Assembly (NCBI RefSeq): GCF_002234675.1
Contig: NC_019864.2
Span: 16,633,582 to 16,697,581 of the forward strand
DNA: 64,000 nt
Direction of reading: 5' to 3'
Source: Oryzias latipes
Lineage: Eukaryota > Chordata > Actinopteri > Beloniformes > Adrianichthyidae
Shown in pieces: positions 1 through 10,800 of the stretch. The first letter of the stretch is position 1. The number at the start of each line of letters is the position of its first letter. Under the pieces are notes generated by a model, which made no database searches, had not been told where the DNA came from, and saw only the letters and a list, made by a program, of their open reading frames with translations. Made by a program: the position numbers and the translations under genes.

Positions 1-934
1 TTAATAAATCTAAGGTGTAAACTGACCAAAAATGTCCTTGTGTGCATTAAAATAAGGTATCAAATATCAGAATAACAGGAACTTTTTTTGCTAAAGCAAA
101 AGTTGAATTCCTCTCATCTAGAATAAGGGACAGACAATGATGCCAAGGACGAAAAGAATGCTTGTGACCACAAAAATGATGTAAAGCAGGACCAAGCTGG
201 CACCCAAAGCTTTATTCATCTTCCACTTGCAGGATATAATGGAGACGATGGCCAAGACGAGCATGAGGACGAGTAGCATCATGCTGCAAAAGATCCCTTT
301 GGAGCTGACACCTGCAGGAGCAAAACCGTGGCTCAAGGAGTACAGCAGCATTGGCAGCGGGAGACTTCAGGAATGAACAAACAAAAAAGAGGAAATGTTG
401 GAGGTTTCACGTTTATGTCCTCCGGTGCTTTTTGTTTTAGAAGTTCAGCGAACGCTCACCTCACAGTCATGCTGAAGATGCTACTGCCTATACTGCTGGA
501 TACAGCCATGTTCCCCAGGCCTTTGCGAGTCACAATTACACTGGTAATAAGGTCAGGGCTGCATATAATCAAGATCAAAATCCCCATAAATTGCAAGCCT
601 TCTGCAGTTTCTCCAATCTACAAAAAGGAACCAGTTTTCAGTTCAACTTTAAATTATAGGATTCAGTATTTTTTTTGTGACAGACTTTGTTGCAAGAAAT
701 ATCTAACCTGATAGGTCCACCAATGTGTGAAATAGGAGAAAACACAAATCCAAATAATGGAAACCAGGAAGGTCACCGCATCTTCTATATTTCTTTAAAA
801 GAATCACAGGAACATGCCAATAAAAGCCCAAAATTGCACTTTGAGGACAGTTCACATGCAAGTCTTACCCGGGTTCGGACATCGGGAATGGTGAGCCACA
901 GTGGCAGCTTGATCTGCAACAGGAAGAGGTAGAT

Positions 935-974
935 GGCCCGCTTACACCGGGTGTCCACCCGGTGTAAGCGGGCC
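935..974. repeat. Perfect 19-bp inverted repeat with 2-nt loop at LINE 5' junction
   Basis: Bases 935-953 (host slc24a1 exon 2) are the exact reverse complement of 956-974, separated by TC. The right arm is not part of the L2 consensus reading frame. It is an inverted copy of the adjacent host exon, so the peptide RCKRA is encoded on both strands here. The L2 sequence proper begins at 975. Confidence 0.9.
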
Positions 975-2676
975 AGACTCCTGAAGGAGGTCTTTGATAC
1001 CATTGGCCCCTGGATAGTTGGTCTCCTTAACTCCTCTCTTGTCTCGGGGTGTGTGCCAGCTGCTTTTAAACATGCTGTTGTGCACCCCCTTTTGAAAAAG
1101 CACAACTTGGATCCCAATGTTCTATCAAACTTTAGGCCGATCTCCAAGTTGTCTTTTCTTTCAAAAATTTTAGAGAAGGTGGTTTATCTACAACTGCAGG
1201 AGCATCTAACAAATTATGATATCTTCGAGAAGTTTCAGTCAGGTTTTAAATCCTGCCACAGCACTGAAACGGCTCTCCTCAGGGTGTGTAACGACCTGCT
1301 TCTAGCTGCTGATTCTGGGGCCTCCACTGTTTTAATTCTTTTAGATCTCTCTGCTGCTTTCGACACAGTGGATCACAGTGTTTTATTATCCCGACTGGAG
1401 CACTCTGTCGGTGTGAAGGGCACAGCACTCAGTTGGTTCAGTTCATATTTATGTGGCAGGAGTTTTTCTGTCCAACTAGGACAGTGCTCTTCTTCAGAGG
1501 CTCCGCTCAAATATGGTGTACCCCAGGGCTCAGTTTTAGGCCCACTTTTATTCTCACTTTATCTGCTGCCACTGGGGTCCATTTTTAGGAAATATAACGT
1601 GTCATTCCACTGCTACGCAGATGACATCCAGATCTATCTTCCCCTAAAATCTGGAGGAGCGGATGTTCTCGACAGATTGCAGAACTGCTTAGCAGACATC
1701 AAGTCTTGGATGGAGCTTAACTTCCTCTGTCTAAATGAAAACAAGACAGAGGTGTTTGTCTTTGGAAAGACTGACCTGCTGACAGGCTGCTGTAGTGCTG
1801 TTGGCCCCCTGGACCCTTCAGATGCTCCATTCATTAGAGATCTTGGGGTAAACCTTGACAGACATTTTAAATTTGACAGGCAGGTCAGTGTTGTAGTCCA
1901 GTCTAGTTTTTATCACTTGAGGCTAATTAGCAAAGTCAAGCCATATCTTCCTCCTCACGCTTTGCAACAAGTGATTCATGCTTTGATCTTTTCCAGACTG
2001 GACTACTGTAACTCTCTGTACAGTGGTATAGATCAGTCTCTGCTCCGCCGCCTCCAGCTGGTTCAAAATTCAGCGGCCCGCCTGTTAACGGGGACCAGAC
2101 GGTGTGAGCATATAACACCGATATTACGCTCACTTCATTGGCTGCCTGTGTCTTTTAGAATTACTTTTAAGATTTTGCTTTTGGTTTTTAAATGTCTGAA
2201 TGGTCTGGCACCTCAGTATCTTTCTGAGCTTCTGCATGTTTATCGTCCTTGTCGAGTCCTTAGGTCTGAAGATCAAATGCTTTTAGCGGTTCCCAGGACT
2301 CGGCTTGTGACTCGGGGAGACAGAGCCTTTTCAGTTGCAGGTCCTAAACTCTGGAATGCTCTCCCTTTTTCTGTGAGGTCTGCCAGAACTGTCAGTAATT
2401 TTAAGACTCTTTTAAAAACACATCTTTTTACTCAGGCTTTTAACTCCAGTGAGCATATCTAGTGGGCCAGCTTGTTCATTGTTCATTTTATTAATCTTAT
2501 TCTTTTATTGTTTTATTGCTTTAATTGTTCAATTGATTTTATTGTTTTATTCCTATTGTTTCTTTATTGCATCGTATTGTTTGTGATTTTAGTTGATTTT
2601 ATGTTAAGCACTTTGGTTGCCTTGGCTTTTATAAGTGCTATACAAATAATAAATTGATTGATTGATTGATTGATTG
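956..2676 (+). mobile_element. 5'-truncated L2-clade LINE inserted in slc24a1 exon 2
   Basis: The insert ends in six ATTG units (2653-2676), the typical microsatellite tail of L2 elements, preceded by an L2-like 3' end (AAGCACTTTG...AAGTGCTATACAA). A 5-bp duplication GTGTC is present at 951-955 and 2676-2680. Removing the insert joins SLQWSDT to RCKRAIYLFLL, the continuous NCKX1 sequence, so the insertion is in coding sequence and not in an intron. The endonuclease domain and 5' part are missing. The reverse transcriptase frame is still open, suggesting a young copy. It lies antisense to slc24a1. Confidence 0.9.
975..2462 (+). CDS. L2 reverse transcriptase fragment (retrotransposon ORF2, partial)
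   Basis: About 495 codons with no stop. Reverse transcriptase motifs in order: NFRPIS, LLDLSAAFDTVDH (first catalytic Asp), GVPQGSVLGPLLFSLYL, CYADDIQIY (YADD catalytic pair), then a LGVNLD block, the thumb region, and the C-terminal RLWNALP-like block (here KLWNALPFSVR) common to L2/Jockey-type elements. The N-terminal endonuclease is absent. The open frame extends back to 933, but 933-974 is host exon plus its inverted copy, so the apparent start codon is accidental. It is unlikely to be expressed as a functional protein without its own 5' promoter. Confidence 0.88.
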   Translation, partial: RLLKEVFDTIGPWIVGLLNSSLVSGCVPAAFKHAVVHPLLKKHNLDPNVLSNFRPISKLSFLSKILEKVVYLQLQEHLTNYDIFEKFQSGFKSCHSTETALLRVCNDLLLAADSGASTVLILLDLSAAFDTVDHSVLLSRLEHSVGVKGTALSWFSSYLCGRSFSVQLGQCSSSEAPLKYGVPQGSVLGPLLFSLYLLPLGSIFRKYNVSFHCYADDIQIYLPLKSGGADVLDRLQNCLADIKSWMELNFLCLNENKTEVFVFGKTDLLTGCCSAVGPLDPSDAPFIRDLGVNLDRHFKFDRQVSVVVQSSFYHLRLISKVKPYLPPHALQQVIHALIFSRLDYCNSLYSGIDQSLLRRLQLVQNSAARLLTGTRRCEHITPILRSLHWLPVSFRITFKILLLVFKCLNGLAPQYLSELLHVYRPCRVLRSEDQMLLAVPRTRLVTRGDRAFSVAGPKLWNALPFSVRSARTVSNFKTLLKTHLFTQAFNSSEHI

Positions 2677-3510
2677 TGTCAGACCACTGCAAGGAGCGGG
2701 ATGCTTCTGGACCATCTTCTCCCAGAAGCACATCTGCATTTACCTAAAAGAGAATCAAAATCCAATAAAATTGTCAACGCTATAAAGACACCTTTACAAT
2801 CTTCAAAGAAACTGATCATACCCTAAAGATTTTACTCTTTTCTTTTACTTTTTTTTTATCTTACATGTTTACTGTGCAAAAAGAGAATTATTCAAATCAA
2901 TATTAGTCTGAAGTGCTAAAATTCTCTTAGTATTTGTGAGGTTTTCAATTGTACATTGTATCTTGAAATTGAGGTTATAAAACATGCCAGCAAGGTGAGG
3001 TAACAGCAGCTTTAGTCCAAAAACTTTCATCTATTTTGGATTTGTATCACAGGTTTGATTTACAATTCAAATAAACATGGATTTTTTTTTATTTTAAATC
3101 CAATTTTGGTCGACAATGCTAAAGTTTTTAGGTCACACAGATTGTATTTTAATCAATAAAAGTAGGAAATCATAGTTAAGACAAAGAGAAAAGCCTTTTT
3201 TTTCCTGAAAAGGTTGAACTACTTAAACGTGTCATTCTGTAATAACATGACATTATTGTATAATATTGTTCTTTTTTTTTTTACTTTAGAAAATACTGTA
3301 CCTTTTCTTTATAGTGATTTTTGACATTTTTACTGCCTTTCATTGTGTTTGTATTAATATTGGAACTTAAAAATAGTCAGTTTGTTTTTCCGTTTGTTTT
3401 ATGTTGATTTGCTATATAAATATAACAAAAATTTGATTTTCACTTTGTTTACAGACATTTCATGTGTGCATTTACAAGTCTATTAATTCTTTATTAAAAT
3501 GTCCTTAAAA
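2677..3510. other. slc24a1 intron 1, 3' part, and half of exon 2
   Basis: Bases 2681-2743 are the 5' half of slc24a1 exon 2 (minus strand, after a TTTTAG acceptor), encoding VNADVLLGEDGPEASRSLQW and the start of the split motif. The large acidic loop found in mammalian NCKX1 is absent or very short here. The rest is AT-rich intron in which I see nothing else. Confidence 0.6.
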
Positions 3511-3885
3511 ACCTGAGACCCACTTTCATGAAAAATGTTGTTGGTGTTTTTAAAATGTTCTTGTAGCATTTTTCTGATGGAGGACAAATTCAAAGAAATT
3601 AAGCTCACAATTGCATTTCTTAGTATTTCTTTATTTAAATTATTTTAAAACAGGAGCAGATGTAAAAATGCAGTTAAAAAAAATACTGGGCGGGGCCACA
3701 AGCTCCCTGATCAACGCCAGTGGTCCTGCCCAAAACGCAAGTGGCAAACTTCTAATGAGCAACTGCCGCTCTGCAGAAACTATGTCCAAGAATAACACAG
3801 ATTTCTGATTTTGGCTAATCAGAATTAACGACCACTGGGAATGCTTTGAAAATAGATCAAAAGATGATCAGAGAGGGTATTTAAA
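3511..3885. mobile_element. Non-autonomous DNA transposon family R1, copy A (partial)
   Basis: The sequence matches the copies at 15978-16515 and 58978-60270: shared blocks are GACCCACT...GTTTTTAAAATGTTC, TGATGGAGGA, CATTTCTTTATTCAAATTG-like, GGGCGGGGC, CTGCCGCTCTGCAGAAAC, TATGTC and AATAGATCAAAAGATG. It lies in slc24a1 intron 1. The middle is deleted relative to copy B. A 65-codon open frame here is a by-product. Confidence 0.7.
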
Positions 3886-4009
3886 AATGCTAGAAACACA
3901 CTTCTGCTGATGACAGAACTGCAGTAGTATTTTTCTTCTTTTTCATTCTGTTCTTTCTTTGTTGTCCTCCCATAATTTCAATTCATCCTTTTTTTTTTAA
4001 CCCGTTTTA

Positions 4010-4620
4010 CCCCTTTCTGAGTCACAGGACTGCCAGAGCCTAACCCAGCTACTGTTGTGGGCAGGTCGGGCAAACCATAGACCAGTCACCAGGCAGGCTG
4101 TTGCAGGGCCACACAATCACACACACTCACAGTCACTCCTAGACACAACAATAATAATAATAATAATAATAATGGATGCTCAAAGCGCTTACAAGGTGTT
4201 CATTATTCATTCACACTTGGTGATGGTCACTACTGATGTAGTCACAGCTGCCCTGGGGCAGACTGACAGAGGTATGGCTGCCAGTACGCACCTACGGCAC
4301 CTCTGACCATCACCGGGACATTCCTGCACAAGGAGGGGGAAGTGCCTTGCCCAACGACACAGCAACAGTTGGCTGGGGGAACAGGGATCAAACAGCCGAC
4401 CCTTCGATCTTTGGGCGACCTGCTCAACCGCCTGAGACCATGGATGTAGAGTCATCAATCAACCAATGAAGCATGTTTTTGGACTGTTGGAGGAACCTAG
4501 AGTCCCTGGAGACAGCCCCCGCATGCACTGGAAGAACACGCAAACTCCACACAGAAAGGTCTGGACCAGACTGGACCAGGCAAGAGGCAAGAGCGCTGAC
4601 CACTGAGCCCCCATGCACCA
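4010..4620. repeat. Old dispersed fish repeat, split by a SINE
   Basis: The outer parts (about 4010-4147 and 4448-4620) carry AGAGCCTAACCCAGCTACTG, TTGCAGGGCCACACAATCAC and GCATGTTTTTGGACTGT...AGAACACGCAAACTCCACAC. These are segments of a repeat widely spread in fish genomes. The two halves read as one element once the internal SINE is removed. A related fragment (CCATCCATTTTCAGAACCCG) lies at about 8892-8945 in ints14 intron 2. Confidence 0.6.
4148..4447 (-). mobile_element. tRNA-derived SINE with (ATT)n tail
   Basis: On the minus strand the head has a box A-like GGCGGTTGAGCAGG and a box B-like GTTTGATCCC (RNA polymerase III promoter elements), then TTGGGCAAGGCACT, and an L2-like tail TTGTAAGCGCTTTGAG followed by (ATT)n at 4149-4172 (read on plus as AAT). 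It shares its layout with the plus-strand SINE at 63165. It is inserted in the older repeat described at 4010-4620. Open frames here are not genes. Confidence 0.75.
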
Positions 4621-4739
4621 GCCCTTCAATTAACGTGTTGGATTATTGTTTGTTCAGCCAGTTCCACACATTTCCCTCTAAAAAAAGATCCTGAGAAATT
4701 TTAAAGAGTTTTGATCATAAATCAATGGGACATTTTAGA

Positions 4740-4962
4740 TTAACCCTTGTGCTATCCTAGGCACTTTACCATTGGGAGTTGGGTCATCTAGACCCACTAG
4801 ACAGTGCGCTGAACCGTTTTTCTTCAATGATTTGTGATCTTCACTGGTGTCCATGGATTACATGAAATTTTTCCACCTTTATCCACCTTTGTCCACTTTT
4901 GTCATGGTAGGAATAACATGTCAATGGAAGGGTGGGGTCATCTAAGATAGCACAAGGGTTAA
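4740..4962. mobile_element. piggyBac-type MITE
   Basis: The element starts and ends in TTAA (4740-4743 and 4959-4962), the piggyBac target site. It has terminal inverted repeats CCCTTGTGCTATC at the left and the reverse complement at the right (GATAGCACAAGGG), and the inner segments GGGTCATCTAGACCC and GGGTGGGGTCATCT are also related. About 220 bp, non-coding. It lies in slc24a1 intron 1, about 40 bp from the exon 1 donor at 5001. Confidence 0.85.
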
Positions 4963-5896
4963 AAGGCACAAAAATCCCTAAAGGGGTGATTCCTGCTCAC
5001 CTTAGGGGAGGCTTCAGCTGAATTGTCTGTCTGAACGGGCTTCAGTTTGCGGAGGATAGACTTGAACACCATCTCTGCCTGAGTGTTAAACTTCATGAAG
5101 GTGACATACAGAATATACCCTGCCACCAGAGCCCCGCTCTCCCACCACCTTATAGCATTGTCCAAGAAAAAGAGCCCGACTAAAATGAGGTAAAGCAGGT
5201 AGAATGACAAGTCCCTGAAAAGTGGCCACCAGCTCAGATGAAGAACTGTCGGAGACAACCCAGCACACATTCCTGTCACAAACACAATTCTGTAAACTCC
5301 TGAAGCGAAGACTCCCCCCAAGCTAACTCTGCTGTCTGTGAAGAAGACTGTTACTAGACTAAAAAGAACACTGGGAAAGGATCTTCCAGCAGCCATGAAG
5401 GTGGCTCCAACTACATCATCAGAGACGGCCAACTTCTCCATAATTAGACCAACGGCAGGAACAAAGAACCCATCACAGATGATTATAAGTGACACAAACA
5501 TGTACATTATACCCATCCCTTTCTGCGCTGTTCAACAGAAAATAAATCTGCAGGGTATCTATTGTAATGTGGAACGTCATCTGGGGAAACTGTGGGAGCG
5601 GTCATAGTACTGGAATCATCCGGCAGCTTTGTGTGAAAGTTCTGGAGGTTTGCATCATGAATGCCTGGAGATGCAGAAGCAGAACTTTTGCCATGTCCAC
5701 CTCGGGTCCTAAGATATGCATGATCTGTGGACTCTGAGTCAAAAGTCATCTCCTCCTCCATCTCTCTTTTGAAGGTTTTGCCAAAATCTCCATCCTGAGT
5801 CTCTGGGAAAAGATAATCCAGCTGGATGCTCATGGTCAGACGGACAAGGGTCCAGAGTAAAACCCCAGACACGATAAACAGACATCTGACCGACAT

Positions 5897-6582
5897 CTTT
5901 TCTGTTCTGAAAACATAAAAAGAAAGGAAAAAAGTATGTTATTAGGTGAATACATGTTTGTAACGGTTTAACAGACTTTATAGTTCAGGCTAAGGGGAAA
6001 TTTGAAAAGAAAATCAAAAGGCACTACTGTCATATTTCTCCTTAAATATGTCAACAACATGATTTTGCCCTCAAATATTCAACCAAGAAAACTCGTTACA
6101 CCATGTAAGATATACAAGCATTAAGTCAAACTTTACATGAAATAAATAAATATAAAACAAGATTCTAAATAATTGAAGAATAAAACTGAGGGACTTACGT
6201 AAACCAGCGCGGAAGTAGAGGTAAAGTTACTGTTTGGAGGATTCCTTTTGTCAAAGCAATGACGTAGGAGGGCGGCATTCAAAATGAGTCGGGGGCGATG
6301 TAGCGCGCTAAACTTGTAATCAACTGAAGAAAAGTTTTGTTTAAACCGGTTCTTTTAGATAGCCTATCTGGTCAGATATCTACGATGAAGTCAGTTTTAA
6401 ACTAAGAACTTCAGTACCGATGAAATATCTATCTAAAAATGTGTCCGGTGAATCAAAAATTGACTGGGAAGCCAACTTCAGCAAAACTCTCTCATCTAAT
6501 TTTCACAACTACAATCAAAACCTAGAAAAAGGCGCTGCTATAGATATATTGTTGTTCCCTGACAAATTTTGTATGTATTTAT
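5897..6582. other. slc24a1 upstream region with probable 5'UTR exon
   Basis: On the minus strand a GTTTTCAG acceptor precedes 5906, and a TTTAC/GTAAGTCC donor ends a likely non-coding exon at 6199, upstream of which the sequence is GC-richer with CG dinucleotides (about 6200-6310), consistent with a promoter. No further genes are seen. The first bases of the hAT target duplication are 6575-6582. Confidence 0.5.
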
Positions 6583-7395
6583 CAGTGACGTGCGGTGAGG
6601 TTAATGGCTGGTGAGGCACTGACGTCATCAGTCAGATTTACAAACATATGAACCATGAGTATAAATAACTGAGTAACTTATTCACCATTTGATTGACAAC
6701 AGTTAACGTTTTGTTTAAAATATAATTTCAACATGTTTTTTTTCATATACAAACTGCAGCATAGAAAAAAGCACAAACGTTATTATCGTCTTACCTTTAG
6801 TTGTAAATAAAGTCCATACGCCGCTCCTTCTGAAGAAAATGACTTGCCGCTTGCTATCACTTCTTCTAGTATTTTTAGCGTCATAATCTCAGGGCTCACC
6901 GGCGCCCCCTAACATGAGGCACGAGAACTGCAACATGAGGCACGAGAATGTCTGGCCTCACCCAGCGGCTTTTTCGCCGTCGTTTAGCGCTCAGCACAAG
7001 AAACACGTCCCTCACATACAGTTATTTATAAAAACAAGCACTGTGCATCATATACATCTGCTAAATTATTTAAACTCAGCTCATATAGTACAAGTGATTG
7101 AACCGACATACAGAGAGACAGCAGTACCGTCTGACTGCATAGGTATTGCGCAATCCAAGGTGAGGCTCAGCGGGCTGGTGCCTCATCGCAGGTCACTTAG
7201 TATCTGAACGGCAAATGCGGGAATTCAGCGATTTTGAAAAGAAAAAACACCCAAAAATGGTACATTTAAATGGAAAATGACCGCAAAGCACAACTTACTG
7301 ATTAAATATAATAATTGAATTTATTTTTTCTCTTTTCTTCCCATAATGACAGGTGAGGCTGTGCCTCACCTGCCTCTCCTGACTGCACGTCACTG
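6583..7395. mobile_element. Non-autonomous hAT transposon
   Basis: Perfect 8-bp target duplication GTATTTAT at 6575-6582 and 7396-7403. Terminal inverted repeats start CAGTGACGTGC at the left; the right end reads GCACGTCACTG, and the similarity continues inward (GGTGAGGCAC blocks). The length, 813 bp, has no transposase frame. An internal 17-bp unit AACATGAGGCACGAGAA occurs twice at 6911-6927 and 6932-6948. It sits between the divergent slc24a1 and ints14 genes. Confidence 0.92.
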
Positions 7396-7403
7396 GTATT
7401 TAT

Positions 7404-7821
7404 ATTTAAAGTCTAAAATATTACTGGTCGCATGTAGGAACTATTTGTTGACTGCGACGTTCTACTCGGAAGGATAACTTCGATGCACATTCTAAAACAA
7501 CATCGCCCATAGCAAGACAAACCACTGTTCTCGCATTTGAATTATGGTTTGTTTATATTCGTCTTTAACTTTAGTAGTCGTCTAAAATGCTATAATGATT
7601 AATATGTGTTATTTTGAAAAATCTAGTTTTTTTTTTTTTTTTTTTCAAAGTCGAACTGAATGTTGACTGACTAGCTTAGAGACTAACTAGCCGTCCTGTA
7701 GCTTGAGCCGGGAATGGACCTCGCTAACTGAGTCTCATTCATTGCAAGCCACATCCTCGTTCTGGCTCAGGTTGACGCATATTGCAGAGTTTGTAAAGGG
7801 GGTCTGGACTGGGATTGAGCC
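7404..7821. promoter_or_regulatory. Presumed ints14 promoter/5'UTR region
   Basis: This 418-bp stretch lies between the hAT element and the ints14 start codon. It includes a T17-19 tract near 7626-7645 and a moderately GC-rich 3' part. No TATA box is evident. Assignment rests on position only. Confidence 0.35.
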
Positions 7822-10800
7822 ATGCCTACTGTTGTGTTGATGGACGTGTCTCTGTCCATGACCCGGCCCGTGTCGCTCGATGGCAGCGAGGAGTTTCAGA
7901 GAAAGAACCTGGCCGTCCACGGACTTAACATGCTGTTTGAACACATGGCCTCGAACTACCGACTTGAATTCACAGCATTGATGGCCTTTTCGTCTCTCTG
8001 GGAGCTGTTGGTGCCTTTCACGAGGGATTACAATGCTCTGCAGGTAAAGCCAAACACAATGGCCGGCGTCCTGTCCTCTGTCTCTCTGTGTTGACATTAT
8101 TATTTTGACTTTTGGAAAGCCGGATTCGTGTTTCATTTTCATTATTTTACTTCGCAGGAGGCACTTAGCAGCCTTGAAGACTATGATAAAACGTGTATCG
8201 AAGCAGCTCTCAATGGAGTCAATAATGTTGTTCAGCAGGAGTGGGGCAGTGGGTGTCCCTGTCAGGTACTGTGGAACTTCAACAAGAAGCTGTTTAAAAA
8301 AAAAAAACCGTTACATTTGTTAAAGAACTTAATCATAACTTTAATGTTTAATTTATCAGATAATGCACTTTACATTCAATTGTAATTATTTAGAGTACAT
8401 ACAAGTTGGAGGTGATTTTTTGACACGGGTTGCTTTAAAAATAGTTATTTTACTTGAAGGAATGAAGTGAAATTTCTCCAATTTAAGGCTAAAATATTAG
8501 GGTTCTTGAAGTTTTAAATTGGATCAGTTCCAGTGAATGTTGCCCCTCTGTCCCAGATGGTTGAGATAACCTAAAGCACTACTGCAAACACGCCATTGAC
8601 TAAAACCTGCTCTTTCACATGATAAAATATAGCATTTCGCATTTTGCTGAATTGAATCTATTTCAAGGCTTGCACATACTAATACTTGGCAGTGGACAAA
8701 CTAAAAACATACCTGGGACCTTATTTATAAAGACCACCATGAACAGAAAAGTTGCATAGACATGACTCATCCAGACAGACATGATAACACATTTGATGTT
8801 TGTTTGTTTTTTGACACCACTAGGTTCATTGTTAACTTGCGTTATAGAAGGAGAATAAATAGTAATTTTTCTAATGTTTTATAATCCAATAGATCCATCC
8901 ATTTTCAGAACCCGCCAAATCCCATTTGAGGTCACGGGTAATCCAATTGAATTTATTATAGTTACAAGCCCAGGGGGCTGAGAGCTAAAGGTGTAGATGC
9001 ACAGTAAAAGAGCAGCAGTGAATGAACAAAAATACACTGTTCCATGTTTCAATGTGGTTTCCTCATTATGTCATACCCCAAAACAGTTTACTAACTTTTT
9101 AAGATTAAATTGACAAAAGTATCTGTGCCTAGAACTGTGTCACTGGGGCTGAAAGTGCACTGGCTGCTCCGCTTCATTTCTGTGGATAAATGAGAGTAGA
9201 CTGTAGAACTTGAAGCCCGTTTGGTTATTTTAGTATTGGTGTATATAAAGTTTTTCAAAACGAATGTGTTTTTACCTTCAGAAATGACCTGTTTAGCCAG
9301 TTCTTCATTTTTTACTCTGCCATCACTATCTTCTAATCTCTGTTTATAAAATACATATTTTACAAATACATGTCTTCACTACGTAAAGCACTTTGTGTTA
9401 AATATGTCTGCAAACTTTTTATAAATAAAGTTTAAATGGAATTGTAGATTTCAAGAATCACATGACTTTTCTGTGAACTGCTCATGTTTGTGTACCTCCC
9501 TCTTTCGTCCCATAGGTGGTGCTTGTTACTGATGGATCACTTGGGATTGGAAAGGGCTCTCTGCGCCACTCTCTCCAAACCTTAAAGCATCGTGGAGAAG
9601 ACAAGAAGTTCCCACTTCCTTTCCCTTTCCCTACAAAACTCTACATCCTGTGCATAGCAAATTCAGAAGAGGTAATCCATCACACCTTCTATTGTCTAAT
9701 CTACCTTTAAGACTATCAGTAAAATAGCAGTTGGTGTAAAATCCACTGAAAGGATGAGACCGAACCTCTTGTTATTGACAGCATCAGGAGATAGGTTGAA
9801 ATAATACATTAACAGTTTTGATTTGATTGTATGCATTTATGTCACAATTTTTGTCATGTCACAACTTGGCAAGAACAAAAACCTCAATTCTTTTGTGCAT
9901 ATGCAGTTACAGATGACAGATGCCATGGATAATTTGGAGCATCTCCTTTGCCTCAGTGGAGGAGATGGTCAGATCTTCACCATGGAAGGTCCACTTTGCA
10001 TGAAGAGCGTACAAACTATGTTTGGGTGAGACTACCGCATATACGAGATACTTTTTTTATGTGTACTAAGGAGTGTTTGTTCATAGCACATGTTGTTGTT
10101 TTCCAGGAGGTTGATTGATCACGCATACTCCCCTTTCCACGCGGTTCTGCACTGTGGGAACCTGTCCTCAGATGTTCAGGTGTTCCCTCGTCCTGAGCCG
10201 ATGGTGGTGGATGAAGAAGTGGAGCCCATGCCCCGGGCGGTCAGCACAGGTCCTAAGCCGGCTTCACTATTCATTGGAATCAGTTCCATTTTATTTTAAT
10301 TGCTTTAAACTAATATATGTTTTTGATGTACCCCATTCAGATCTGGAGATTGTGGGTTTCATTGAAATCGCTGACATTTCCAGCCCTCCTGTTATATCAA
10401 GGCACCTTGTGCTTCCTATTGCTGTAAATAAAGGTTTGTTTTGATTTTACACTTTAGTTATTATTTACTGATGAACACAGACGTTAATTTTAAACTTATT
10501 TATCTCTGAATGCTTCTGCTTTTTAAGTTAACAAGCTAAAAGTCTGCACAGCAGCTCGCTTCCTTCTGCTTTTTGCATCGAGACATTAAGATAAAGTCTG
10601 TGGTCGCTGTTACAAATGCAGATGGTTATTGTTTAGGGAACCTTCTTCTGCTGTTAGACAATTTCAGAAAATGCTCACGGTAATAGAATTCTTTGCAGTA
10701 AAAGAAGAGGGACCGACAAGATTCCTCACCACTTGGCCAAAAATGAATAAAAGATGTTTTTGTAAATGTTCTTGCGTTCAGATGTGGATGAAGTCGGTGC

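Larger units (their letters stand above)
118..5896 (-). pseudogene. slc24a1: Na+/Ca2+,K+ exchanger 1 (NCKX1), degenerate and interrupted
   Basis: NCKX1 is the rod photoreceptor plasma-membrane exchanger. Exons on the minus strand: 5001-5896, 2743-2681 continuing at 955-869 (split by a LINE), 708-784, 460-617, 118-364. A 5'UTR exon probably ends at 6199, and exon 1 begins at 5906. Recognisable family blocks are DLFSVEQRRKGW, TWWPLFRD-like [59 protein letters not shown] and SCKWKMNKALG. Signs of decay: a frameshift at about 5507-5516, where a stop follows RRKGWV and the gene resumes in another frame with an expected VLHVF-like segment missing; alpha-1 reads AAGRSFPSVLFS where the family has GGSAPELFTS, so the essential Glu is lost; alpha-2 is shortened and has GSSIFSM for GSNIFDI; and exon 2 ends in phase 0 while exon 3 needs another phase. 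Position head-to-head with ints14 matches human SLC24A1. Splice sites are otherwise kept, so decay may be fairly recent. Confidence 0.85.

Noticed and set aside
933-974. Apparent start codon of the L2 reverse transcriptase frame
   Set aside because: The ATG and the first 14 codons are host exon and its inverted copy, not LINE sequence.
4055-4694. Several open frames on both strands
   Set aside because: They lie in a SINE and an older dispersed repeat.
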